Shown here piece after piece: positions 41,024 to 51,912 of a stretch of 64,000 nucleotides of DNA (position 1 is the stretch's first letter; each line of letters begins with the position of its first letter). Under the pieces are notes generated by a model. It was not told where the DNA came from and did not search any database. It saw only the letters and a list, made by a program, of their open reading frames with translations. This stretch comes from Liolophura sinensis. Taxonomy: Eukaryota > Mollusca > Polyplacophora > Chitonida > Chitonidae. Where the stretch lies: positions 42,508,645 to 42,572,644 of the forward strand of contig NC_088302.1 of assembly GCF_032854445.1 (NCBI RefSeq). Reading direction: 5' to 3'. The position numbers and the translations under genes were made by a program.

Positions 41024-41302
41024 CTAATTGTAAATTTCGATAGCCGCCTGCCGTTTGAACTCATCTAAGAAAGCTTTGAGCCTCCGCTGTCTTTCACGCA
41101 TCTGGACCCTATTATATCCGCAGGCCATGCAAAGCCGTAATCGGTTTTTAACACCCCGACCACAGCTAATGCAGGGCTTGGTGCCAAGACCCTTGCGCAG
41201 ACGGTTTAAGTGAACACCACAGTACTCCCCCAGACAACTCTTACCACAGAGCTCCGCGAAGCCGATGGGTAGCCACCGGCAATTATTGTAACACTTTGGC
41301 AT
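41024..41302 (-). CDS. Zinc-ribbon-like small protein (92 aa), outer element
   Basis: Intact ATG frame with ten or more Cys, including CGKSCLGEYCG and two CxxC pairs in CISCGRGVKNRLRLCMAC, then a basic helix. Family unknown; the Cys spacing suggests one or two zinc-binding ribbons. It lies between the terminus and the polymerase gene. Copies lie at both ends of the inner element (24,728-25,006 and 38,399-38,824), and a nine-codon remnant lies at the outer left end. It may act on element ends or in transcription; this is inference. Confidence 0.6.
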   Translation of the reverse strand: MPKCYNNCRWLPIGFAELCGKSCLGEYCGVHLNRLRKGLGTKPCISCGRGVKNRLRLCMACGYNRVQMRERQRRLKAFLDEFKRQAAIEIYN

Positions 41303-41357
41303 GTTGTTGTTGTATACACAATTGGTGTAGAAGCATATCTGAGCAATGGGTATGTCT

Positions 41358-41599
41358 AATAGAAACCCAGACGGGGCTGGGGGCCTCTATTTGTTCTGGG
41401 AAGGGCCCAATGGGGGCGTGCGCTAGAACTTCTGGACCTCGCTGGGAATGGGGGATGGGAGCCTCTATCTGTCAAGGGGAGGGTGCGCCAGAACCCTCCT
41501 TCCCTATACTACTATGTTTATATCTTTTCACGAGAAGGGGCAGGGAGCCTCCATTTGCCAAATGGAGGGTGTGCCAGAACTCCTATTCCCTATACTACT
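41358..41599 (-). repeat. Right terminal inverted repeat, outer element
   Basis: About 240 bp with three to four subrepeats around GGGAGCCTCNATTTG, an internal copy of the terminal motif (TTCCCTATACTACT ending 41,523), and a 21 bp palindrome at 41,548-41,568. Confidence 0.8.
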
Positions 41600-41604
41600 G
41601 CTGG
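41600..41604. repeat. Target-site duplication GCTGG, right (outer element)
   Basis: GCTGG follows the right terminus, then ACACCCTAACAACTTCA, which also follows the single GCTGG at 55,325-55,329. Confidence 0.9.
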
Positions 41605-42008
41605 ACACCCTAACAACTTCAACAAGAGTCGCAGAGAGATCTTAAATGAAGTTCATGTTTTTCAGCTGATGAGTTCGCCAAAGCTATGCTGTATTTAATT
41701 TCAACCATGCGGCCTTTTGAAATTACCTCCAATTGGTTTAAAAATAACGTTTATCCTGGGAATAGGTTTACAAACTTAAACTGTATTACAGTTACGCCTC
41801 CATTCAGCTTATGCCGTATTAAGTACAAAACTTGCAAGTAGCCATTTTATGAGGTCTCACTTGGCCGTAATAAAACTGTAAGACGTCGTCGTGTGCTATA
41901 GGGCAACCCTCCAGAAGATGTGTATATACTTATTGATTAATGATTTCCTCTACAGTCGATACGATGGATGGAATCTAGAGCCTAGAAGAAGCCAAGTGAC
42001 GAGGAGAG

Positions 42009-42107
42009 ATGTCAAAAAATACTTCCATTGTCGGCAGGATCTTCGGCTTATGCCTTGTCGTTGTCGTTCACCTCGTTGTCGGCAAGGAGTGGAAGACTGC
42101 ACAATGA
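42009..42107 (+). other. Short signal-peptide-like ORF, copy 2
   Basis: Counterpart of the ORF at 1,057 with the same 32-codon length. It has a hydrophobic Leu/Val core and ends with Lys-Thr-Ala-Gln before TGA. It sits between an acceptor-like TTTCCTCTACAG and a donor-like GTAAGC. I do not recognise a family. Confidence 0.25.
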
Positions 42108-42204
42108 CAATGTCACGTAAGCTGAAAGTTTACAGAACTGGTTCTTATGCTCGAAACAAATCTACCTGTATATTGAAGACAGCATATATATATATATATA
42201 TAAA

Positions 42205-43082
42205 ATCAAGCCCCGTTTACTCTTGCGAGACGAATTTGCACAGTCCTACCTAACAAAAAAACTCCGACAAATCAGATTTTCTGAATTGAGAACTTTTCTA
42301 TTAATGAGGAATTATCCAAAAGAAGTAATAGACATCAGTTTTGACAAAGCAAACAACATTGACATTTGAATTTTCAGGACCAGCAAACCGACTTCCAACA
42401 CCAATACGCTTTCATTTATATGCACTCATAACCCTAACAATTTCAACTACTTTCCCATTATCCACAACAACCAACCACTACTAGAATCAAATGATCGTGT
42501 AACTAAAATGTTTCATCAAACCAAAATTATATAAGAGACAGGCTTCCAGTCTTAAGAAATTTCTAACAAAGGCTCAGTTTACTACCAACTTAATAGAAAC
42601 CAGTTATACAACTTCTAAGTGTAGAGATCCACGATGCAAATGCTGTGAAAATTTGATAACAAACTGTCATTTTTTTGTTTCTTGTTAGCAATTTTAACGA
42701 TAACTGTAACTTCCATATTAACAATTCTATGAACTGTAATTCCAAAAATCTACTCTAGGACTTAACCTGCCCTAATTCTAACAAATTCTACACAGGTGAT
42801 ACCGGTGATTCATTCATAACATAAACATATGTTTACAGATTTTACATGTAACCAAACATATATCGCATCATGTACCCGTAACCTACACGATGAGCCCAGG
42901 TTCCACATAATGCCTTTCTTTAAACTATCAGTGAAAAAAACTCAGACCAGATGAATCAAAGAACAAAACTTCATTCATCAATTAAAATTTGAACTTAACA
43001 GAGAAAAAATAATCTCTCCGAATGGATAATCCCCTTGGCAAGTTCGAACTTTATTATATTATATGTAATTTGTAGATAGGTT
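42205..43082 (+). pseudogene. Penelope-like fragment, copy 2
   Basis: Same fragment as at 1.4-2.1 kb. It is broken by frameshifts and stops and carries the Cys cluster (CRDPRCKCC) near 42,622-42,650. An insert of about 40-50 bases separates the Cys region from the GIY-YIG-like segment, compared with copy 1. Confidence 0.5.
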
Positions 43083-43118
43083 GAAATGAAAAAGTTCTGA
43101 AGAATCGCCATCATACGC

Positions 43119-43119
<1 letters not shown>

Positions 43120-43189
<70 letters not shown>
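43120..43189. repeat. (TA)n microsatellite
   Basis: About 70 bp of pure TA just 3' of the Penelope-like fragment of copy 2. Confidence 0.95.
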
Positions 43190-43191
<2 letters not shown>

Positions 43192-43604
43192 TTTGTATAA
43201 CATGATAATACTCTAAATGTTTTAAAAAAGTCCTTGTTTAATCATGCTGTTTGTTTAATAACCTTATTTTTTTGATATTTTTCAAACTGTCAAAAGACAC
43301 TAGACATAAAAAGACATAGATTTAGATTTTGCATTGTTCACTGTGGCCCAAATAAAACTGTAATAACAAAATAAAGGTCCAAGAACTTACTTTCAACTTT
43401 GTGATAAAATTGTATGTCTAATTTGTACTTGGAAATATTCATATTTTTTTTCAGTACTCCTGTTAGACAAACGATCTTCTGGCCTGTGTTAGAATGTGCA
43501 AGGCGTTGACCAGTGAGGTAACAGCCTCGAATCCAACTTCCGCTTTGTCGGTCATTGTTTGCGTATGTTTTTCAGGTATACTAGACTCTGCCTGGCTGAG
43601 CTTT

Positions 43605-43795
43605 ATCTAGAATCGTGACCGCCGTCTAATGGTTTGAGCGTCCCCTTTGAAACCGGGAGATCCGGGATGAAACTTTAAAAAATAGTACTTGTGGCTGCCT
43701 TGTTCTATGCTCAGCACTGACGGATTAGAGTAAAAAATAAAACCGACTGACCCAGTGTCAGTGGAATGTCACTTTCTCACTTAGTCACACAGAAA
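43605..43795 (+). repeat. SINE family A copy
   Basis: Contains CCGTCTAATGGTTTGAGCG and GGGATGAAACTTTAAAAAAT. The middle part of the B box region is deleted relative to the 2.6 kb copy. It is followed by GCTCAGCACTGACGGATTAG. Confidence 0.6.
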
Positions 43796-43931
43796 ACAAA
43801 ACCACAAAGACAAATTGTGTTTAGTAAAAATCTTGTCAAAACTGAGCTGGAAATTACATATATTTACAGATTCTTTGGTTCAAGAGAGTAAAATAACAAT
43901 AAACATCCTTCAAATCAAAAGAACACAGCTC

Positions 43932-44420
43932 AGTGTACTTGTTTATTGGTTTATACAACATGCCTACCTGATTACCTTAGTGTACCTGGTTTATTGGTAT
44001 ATACAACATGCCTACTTGATTACCTTAGTGTACCTGGTTTATTGATTTATACAACATGCCTACCTGATTACCTTAGTGTACCTGGTTTATTAATTTATAC
44101 AACATGCCTACCTGATTACCTTAGTGTACCTGGTTTATTGGTTTATACAACATGCCTACCTGATTACCTTAGTGTACCTGGTTTATTGGTTTATACAACA
44201 TGCCTACCTGATTACCTTAGTGTACGTGGTTTACTGATTTGTATAACATGCCTGCCTGTTTCCCCCAGTGCACCGGGTTTACTGGTCTATACAACATGCC
44301 TACCTGATTGAAAAATGTACCAGGTTCACAGATTTAGAACATGCCTACCTCATTCCCACAGTGTACTTGGCTTACTAGTTTATACAACATGCCTGCCTGA
44401 CTGGAAAAGTGTAGGTGGTG
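43932..44420 (+). repeat. 48 bp minisatellite array, copy 2, first block
   Basis: About ten units, very regular at the start (TGTACCTGGTTTATTGG, TTTATACAACATGCC, TACCTGATTACCTTAG), then degenerate. Confidence 0.92.
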
Positions 44421-44429
44421 TTATTAGAT

Positions 44430-45275
44430 GGTTGACTCGGGCATAATGTAGAAACGTCATTAATTGACCAGATTGTATAAAGTCAAGATTACTTTTAATT
44501 TCGCATAACTGATATGTTAAGTACTTTAGTCTGTACTTTCATGCTACAAAATAACTCAGACAATATTAACAGATTTATATTTATTCGTTTTTTTTTTGAT
44601 TCGTGTTTTACGCCGTGCTCAAGAATATTCATCCGAAGAAATTCTGAATCAGCCTTTATTACACAATCTAATGACCTTAACATCTATAATAGGGGAGGTT
44701 CGAGTTGGAACTCTTTTATCAATGAAGGTAGGAAAGGTCCAACTGTGTCATGTGGGCTGTCAAAAACTACTTTAGACCACATTTAGTTTAATACAGTACA
44801 GATGTTTAGTAATATCATTCAAATAATATAATCTTTCCACTTCGAACAAGTTGATAGAGTATGTATTCATACCATGTTGATTATCATTTTGAAAAGTTCC
44901 GATAAGAGAGAAATGTATTTAGAGGAAACTGGGATGAAGTGGGTGACACTGCACACTTTCGAAAATATGAATGCCATCTTTGGGGGAGCTTGTAAAAAAT
45001 ATAGTTGTACTAACACTTGCTTTGGTTGTATTAACACTTGCCAGGTTAACTATTACATGAAACAAAACAACTGTAAATATCAAATACAGTTCTTGATATT
45101 TAGGCCAATCTTGTTAAAAGTAATAATCCCAATTTAACCCAGTGTCGGGATAAAGTGGGACAGCCATTTGGTCTAAGTGGGACAGCAATGCGGTTGAACA
45201 ATAAACAGTTGAAACAATTAATATGTTAAGGAATAATTTCTTTAGAAATAGTGTGTTATTTTTAGAATGTCAGCT
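44430..45275. other. Non-coding stretch of copy 2
   Basis: Contains a short SINE-B fragment at about 44,597-44,635 (TTCGTGTTTTACGCCGTGC). Open frames of 87-90 codons (44,514, 44,874) are matched in copy 3 only because the DNA is nearly identical. No gene supported. Confidence 0.35.
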
Positions 45276-45278
45276 AAT

Positions 45279-45399
<121 letters not shown>

Positions 45400-45424
45400 T
45401 ATTGTTTGAGCCATGTATTGTAGG

Positions 45425-45745
45425 ATTAAGGGATGATGGTTACAAGGTATGTATACTGGCTCAAACAAAATAGTCGTCCATGCACAAACCATCCTACTGT
45501 CATCTGAACTGGATTCTACATGGATAATGGCTACAAGGTGGTCATATGTATACTGGCTCAGACAACGTAGTCTACCATGCACAAACCATCCTACTGTCAT
45601 AATGTCTACAAGGTGCCCATATGTATACGGGCTCAAACAAAAGAGTTGTCCATGCACAAACCATCCTACTGTCATCCGAACTGGAATCTACATAAATAAT
45701 GGTTACAAGGTATGTATACTGGCTCAAACAAAATAGTGAAACAGA
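45425..45745 (+). repeat. Tandem repeat of about 75-95 bp, copy 2
   Basis: Three to four units marked by CATGCACAAACCATCCTACT, GTCATCTGAACTGGA and CATATGTATACTGGCTC. One unit lacks about 20 bases, so spacing varies. Confidence 0.85.
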
Positions 45746-48490
45746 AACGTGAAAATATTACGCCTGGATATTCAGGTGGGGATCCAGTGGATCTGGAATT
45801 TCTGTATCACCCGCAATACATTTTGATAATAATAGTCGCTAAGGATGTAGTCTTGACACATTCATTTAGTATATCGTACGTGCTACATCAAATATATTTA
45901 ATATTACCATTTCCCCCCTCAAAGATCAGCATGCAACACCAGCTTGAAACAGGTGATTTTTATCTTAGCCGTGCGCTAATAAATATGGCATCTCAACGCA
46001 TTATATAATGCAGGATTGAGTTTAAAATGTTACACATTTTTAGAAAGCAAACCTGTGAGGAAAATGCGGAAAGAATAGTCCAAATGAAAATTCTGACTAT
46101 TAAAGTTGACTTAATATTATGATAGACTTATTTAAAAGCTGCCTGCCGCCTACACAGCTCCAGCTTCCCTATTTCCACTTGGTTAGAAGTGGATAAGAAT
46201 TTATGTAGATATTTCTGGTCCATTTTGGAAAAAAATCTTAATAGCGCTAGCCCAGGAATAATCCAGATGGGTGGAAGTGATTATTAGCGATTCCGCTTAA
46301 ATCTTGTGAGAGTCTTTAACTTCTGAAATACGTCTTTACCGGAACAAGTAGTCAGCGAAAACCGCCCCCTCCCATAGTTGAGGACCAATTGGTCTCGTCA
46401 TTTTAAGGAAGCAAATGGTATTTGTCGCTTCAAGTTTACGCAATGTTCTGCTGTCAGCTGTCAGACAGAGCAATTGCACTGATGAACGTATTAACTGTCA
46501 CCGAATTTAAATCAAATAACAGACGGTCCAGATGGCAGAGATGAGCCTGTGGAATAGGATGGTCTGACGTTGTGAATTATGCTTACTTGTTGGATAGTGA
46601 TATATTTATATCATTTTGTAGTTTGCATATGCCGGGTGCATATCTCGCCGTGTAAGATTTTTAGATACCGTGTGTTGTTTGGCAATTTCAGTCAGCATTA
46701 TACATTATTACTATTTCACAAAACTTCTTCTCCGACTTTCTCATGTTTTACAAGGAGAATATTTCTGTAACGAATACTTATGGACAGTGTCATGTATCTC
46801 TGGCGGTCTGTTCCATAAAGACTAGACGAACAGCTATGAGCACTCGCCCAGCACATTCCTTGAGTCTTTTCTACATCAATGAACTGCTGACTGCTGATGA
46901 AATCTTCAGTTTGCTTGACTGTATTCTGATTGCTTACCATATACCTCCCCAGCTCTTTAGTAGTTCGCGTTGAACAAAATTGGCTTTGCAAATATTAAAT
47001 AGAAACGTCAGTTACGATTGAAGATTAATATTTGTATTTTTATTAAGGCACCAAGAAGCATAAAGGTTTCAGTCGGCAGATAAAGCGGAAGATATCGATT
47101 GCTGAATGCAGATAGAACATTCTGTGCGTGTTTGGGGTGCTCTTGCGACCTTACCAGAACCATTCACCTGAGTGAATGTCAATATTTGTTGAAGTAGTAA
47201 TGAAGTATACGAAAACATAAGTTCTTTGATCGTAAACTTCCGTTCATGATAATTCACACAGTAGATTCTACAACTCTTACCATCCATGGCTATGCATGAA
47301 ATTTTTGAGGTAAAGAAATCAAACAGATCTCTGCCCAAACCTACCCAATACCGGGTCTTACTCTCGGTTCTAGTTTCCACACGACCTTTCGGGCAAGAGC
47401 AACGGTAGACATTTAGAGTAGTCTCCTTTTGTCTACATTGATCGATAGAATGAGAGCACTTCTAAATCGGAGATTTCCACACTCGCAGTGCTTTCTAATT
47501 TAAACGATTCTTCATCATTGTCAGAGGTTTGTCTGTCGGTAATGTGAAGTAAAGAGCTGTACATCGGCTTTCATGGAGTCACCTTCGTATAAGTGGAATT
47601 TTCTTGAATACAGTGTAAACACCAATCAAAATAGTTAAAAAAATAAATAAGTCTGAGGACCCCTGATGTACCTAGGAAACGTTAGATTTTCAATGTAATC
47701 ATTAAGTGAGTGAGTAAGTGCTTAGGGTTTAACTTCGTACATAACAATTTTTCAGTCATATGACGACGAGGGAATCCTTGGAGTGCTATCAAGGCTGGTT
47801 ATAGCCAATACAAACATCTGCCATGTCACTTATTGACAAATTTCTCCAAATGTGATGCAAGCGTTTTCTTCTCTGTGGAGCCTTAATGCCTCTCCACCAC
47901 GCATCACCCCCACTACCCCACCCCCAACCCCACCCCACCCCCATCACGTTCAAAGTTGTGGATTATCACCTCGTGTGGCACACAATGAAACTGAACACAG
48001 CTGCAACATTACACTTCAAAATTAAGCTGAATAACTCCACGATAGACCAGGATATCAGAAACAGGTGAAAATAATTCTGAGAAGCCCCAATTTCTGTGTC
48101 ATCTTCTTACAACTATTAAGAAATATGTTTAACGATTTCTTAGCAAATAGTCTTCCAATTTTTCATCAGCGTTTATCGGAAAATTTAAACAGAATAAGTG
48201 AGGCCACCACTTGACACCATATAGGAAACACGAGGAAAATAAGCCCCTCTCCACTGAAAAAAATATAGATTTCTATTCAGCTCCTGAACATAGACCATGC
48301 GATTAAGACCATACAACGACACTCCATAGTGCAATCTGTCCTCTCACAGGCTCAATGAGCATTCTATGTCACTCTAACCTAGGCTCAAATCCCATTTCTA
48401 CAAGTGTACCCATGTAATGTGCGATGATTCGTTTCTGTACCTGACAGTTTAAACACAAAGCGTCTGTCCTGGCATCTCTGCGTTTCATTA
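45745..48490. other. Copy 2/3-specific segment without a supported gene
   Basis: Duplicated at 61,130-63,785 but absent from copy 1. Contains short frames (46,743-46,973; reverse 47,069-47,380) that differ by indels between copies. A reverse SINE-B end lies at 47,580-47,640. A GTGAGTGAGTAAGTGCTTAG, then TTTAACTTCGTACATAACA, repeat edge lies near 47,705. A C-rich tract lies at 47,905-47,945. Confidence 0.35.
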
Positions 48491-48670
48491 TCAACGGGAG
48501 ATCCGGGATGAAACCCGCCTCGGGCGATACCAAAGACTTTAAAAATGGTACTTGTTCCTGCTTCATTCGGTGTTCAGCACTGACGGATTAGAGTAAAAAA
48601 ATAGAACCGACTGACCCGGTGTCAGTATAATGTCACTTTTTCACTTAGTCATACAGAAAGCAAAACCAAA
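48490..48670 (+). repeat. SINE family A copy, 5' truncated
   Basis: Starts near GGGAGATCCGGGATGAAACC and continues with the common body (CCAAAGACTTTAAAAATGG, then CAGCACTGACGGATTAG). Confidence 0.6.
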
Positions 48671-48904
48671 AAGACAACATATGATTAGTAAAAATCTTGT
48701 CAAAACTGATCTGGAAATTACATGTATTTAAAGGTTCCTCGGTTCATGAAAGTAAAATAAAAATAAACATCCTTCAAAGGACACGAACGCAGCTCGCTGC
48801 ATGGAAAAACATCAGTTATCAATTTAAAATATAGATTTCTTCAAATTAAACAGTCTAATTCTGGTTTGTCTAGAACTGTCGGGCAGCATACCAAATAGAT
48901 TCCA

Positions 48905-49560
48905 ACAGTGTAGTTGTTTACTGGTTTATACAACATGCCTGCCTGATTACCTGGTTTACTGGTTTATACAACATGCTTTCCTGATTACCTTAGTGTACCT
49001 GGTTTACTGGTTTATACAACATGCCTACTTGATTACCTTAGTGCACCTGGTTTACTGGTTTACACAATATGCCTACCTGATTACCTTAGTGTACTTGATT
49101 ACCCCCCCCCCCCCCCCAGTGTTCCTGGTTTATTGGTGTAAGCAACATGCGTACCTGATTCCCCTAGTGTACCTGGTTTACTGGTTTACTGTATTGTGCC
49201 CAGATTTCTCCAACCGTAATGCTGGCCGGCGTGACACTAGCGAAATATTCTTGAGTAAAACACCAATAAAAAAATACCAAAAATAAATGATTCCCCCAGT
49301 GTACCTAATTTGCTGATGTACAGCATGCCTACCCGGTTAGTGTACCTGGTTCCTCTAGCATGCTTGGTTTACTGATGTACAGCATGCCTACCCGGCAGAT
49401 TCTTCAAGTGTGCCTGGTTTACTGGTTTACAGCATGCCTATATGTACTTCATCTAACCTCCCCCAGTGGATTCACTGATTTACACACCTTACCCACCTTA
49501 TTCCCTTAGCGTACCTGGTTTACTGGTTTACTGATTTATATCACACTTACCCCTGATTTA
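48905..49560 (+). repeat. 48 bp minisatellite array, copy 2, second block
   Basis: Degenerate 48 bp units, interrupted by a poly-C tract at about 49,103-49,117 and by a reverse SINE-B fragment at 49,203-49,275. Confidence 0.85.
49203..49275 (-). repeat. SINE family B fragment
   Basis: CCGTAATGCTGGCCGGCGTG, then AGCGAAATATTCTTGAGTAA, then CACCAATAAA: reverse-strand start of the SINE-B body inserted in the 48 bp array. Confidence 0.6.
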
Positions 49561-50254
49561 CTGGTGTTAAGGATGACTTAGTGTTCCGATCAGTATGTAT
49601 ACATTTCCCAAATAAGATGACATATTTTCATCCATTCCATGTATATTTCTCTCTAACTTACAGTATACCTGCAAGATCCAACAAGTGTTATTACCTTGGT
49701 CTAATTTACGCCATACCTGACTGGTCAACCGTGTTCAGACTACCACAAGTTTATTGACAATAAACCTCCCTGACTGAACTAGCATATCGCCTGATCCCCA
49801 AAGCTGTAGATCAGAGCCCGCACTCCACATGCACATTCAGCATGCAGACTTAATTTACACAGTGTAACTTCTCTGAGTGAAGTCATAATTTTTTGTACGC
49901 TGTCTGTGGATATTAGTCCGTAAAAAACAATTAGTACGTGAACCGAAATATGCATGTGACTGTCATTACGACTGTTCGTCATTCCACACATGACGCCAGG
50001 TGATGCCAGGCAATTCAAAGCATAAGTAGGGTTCACACTTAAACTGAATTAGATTACAAACACAACACAACACAGATTGAAGGTTTACGTTGGCGGCAGT
50101 TCACTTGTCGATTGGACGCCAAATTGTTTCCTGGTCAGTACCTACCTTGGGCAAATAGATGGAACCCGAAATGTGCTCCAGTTGTCATGCCATTTCTCCA
50201 AAAATCCGTTTGGAGATAGCGGATGAGACTGGCGTGATGAGTACATATGGAATG

Positions 50255-50333
50255 TATAAATACGGTCTTCCAAAGCCTCTTCTGAATCAGTTGCCCTGGT
50301 GGTATCCCTCTACAGCCTACTCCACACGTCAAG
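50255..50333 (+). promoter_or_regulatory. TATA box and 5' untranslated exon of the copy 2 EF-hand peptide gene
   Basis: TATAAATA at 50,255-50,262, then CTTCTGAATCAGTTGCCC, then GTCAAG with donor GTAATG at 50,334, matching 5,137-5,215. Confidence 0.5.
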
Positions 50334-51912
50334 GTAATGTGTCTTACCTTATTTTTCTTTTACAGACTAAGATATATATTGTCTCTGTGTAGCTTCTAAG
50401 ATTCGCAGTAATAGCCTGTATACGTTAATGTAAATCTCTGAACAATAACTACAGTTGGGTTTCGGATAAATCGTCGGGCGCCTTGTTGCTTGCTTTTATG
50501 TTACTTCTTTCAATTCGTGTCTTGATATCACTTTTAAAAGTCATGATGTTTTTACCACGAGATAAAGAAAATTTCATTTTAATAATAACAATGAGGTATT
50601 TGGATGGAAAAGGCACGCGAAGCTCAGAAAAAAGAAACAGAAAGAACTCGGAAAAAAAAAACAGACGGAGCCCCGAAGAAAAACTTACAGCCTTGAGAAA
50701 ACCTGATAGAGGCAACAAGGCAGAACCAAGAAAATCAAAGAACATGGCCCACAGAAAATTGGCCAGAGCCGAGAGAAACGGACAAACCCCAGAAAAATAA
50801 ACAGAGAAGACAGGACAGGGCCGAGAAAAAGCCTAACAAGGCTTAGAGAATGCCGAGAAAAGACCAGACATCATATGACAGAGCACGTCGAAAACCGGAC
50901 AGCCTGTAGATCATGGCCCAAGATGTATAGTTAGTTATACTTGAAAGATTCAACCATTCTAACTCAGGGGTCAACGGCTAGCCGTCTGTCTGTAGAAAAT
51001 ATTAGGTCTCTCAGTCAAGGATGGCTCCTTATACAAGACCCCAATACTGCATGGTAGTCATGTAAATTCGCCATTGTGCATTCGCGTTGATCATTTCAAA
51101 ATACACAGTATTTAAAAAGAGTAGGTTTTTATTTCGTACTGTGCAATTTACGATGTGACTTATTATATAAAGGTATAGAATATTTCTTCTTGGGGCAATA
51201 CAAATGGCTTCAAACTAGTGTTTTCCTAAGCCCAAAAGTACATCTTTCTTACTGAAGCGTTAGTTCAAAGCCGCTTCCCTGATTTTTCGCTTAAACGAGT
51301 AACTCTTTGATTCCTTTCTGTGAAATTTCTTGATTATTTGAAATGAAGCTTCAAATGTTTGCCTTTTGTTTTCGTGCACCTGGTAGCCCTTTGTCGTCGC
51401 CCCGTTTTTTTTGTTCCATAGTTCCTTTAGATAGTGAACTTCTTTGATTGTTTTTTTTCCTTGTTGTTTTATGTGTAATTCGTCGATTTTTTTCACTTGA
51501 GGCTTTCAGTGATGGCTGCTGTCTGTTTTCGATTTATCTGTTTTTATACTTTAAGTACAAGCTATTAGTCAGTGCCCTCTTTTCGATTTTACTAGATACT
51601 ATTGGTCATTAGCCTGGTTTCCGCCTTACCGGTTAATTGTACCCGTGATGCCACAGCTGATGTCATTTTATATAACTAGTCGACCTTTGCAGAACGATTT
51701 ACGCTCATTAGCTGCTGCCCAGGTCAATTACAATGTTAGTGGTTAATTATTACACTAAAGTAAACCGTCCAGTTGCTGGCATTTTCCATGTTTTATTTCC
51801 ATTGTTATATTCAACTGTTTGAGTGTTTAGGATGAGTTTTCGGGTGATAACTACTGTTCAACTTGTGGACACTTTCTTTTTGCTTATATGCCGCATGTTG
51901 ACTATGTTTCAG

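Larger units (their letters stand above)
12808..41599 (-). mobile_element. Outer Polinton/Maverick-like element (split by the inner element)
   Basis: Both ends are AGTAGTATAGGG (12,808) and its inverse CCCTATACTACT (ending 41,599), flanked by GCTGG at 12,803-12,807 and 41,600-41,604. Excluding the inner element (24,503-39,045) and one target copy, it is about 14.2 kb. It encodes an integrase, protein-primed type DNA polymerase B, packaging ATPase, hexon-like capsid protein and about ten further ORFs, the gene set that defines Polintons. GC content is visibly higher than the host DNA on either side. Strand is given as that of the polymerase. The element is defective through stops and frameshifts. 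Confidence 0.9.

Noticed and set aside
12808-41599. A single palindromic Polinton or an assembly duplication
   Set aside because: The two halves differ by many substitutions and indels, and two separate target duplications fit a nested pair exactly.
43815-44311. Repetitive Tyr/Leu/Pro/Val open frames of 76-130 codons
   Set aside because: The 48 bp tandem unit is a multiple of three and lacks stops in two frames. The units drift without codon-position bias. The same applies at 3,081-3,787, 48,993-49,286 and 58,890-59,413.
47069-47380. 103-codon reverse frame
   Set aside because: The copy 3 counterpart (62,450-62,770) carries an internal indel that breaks it.
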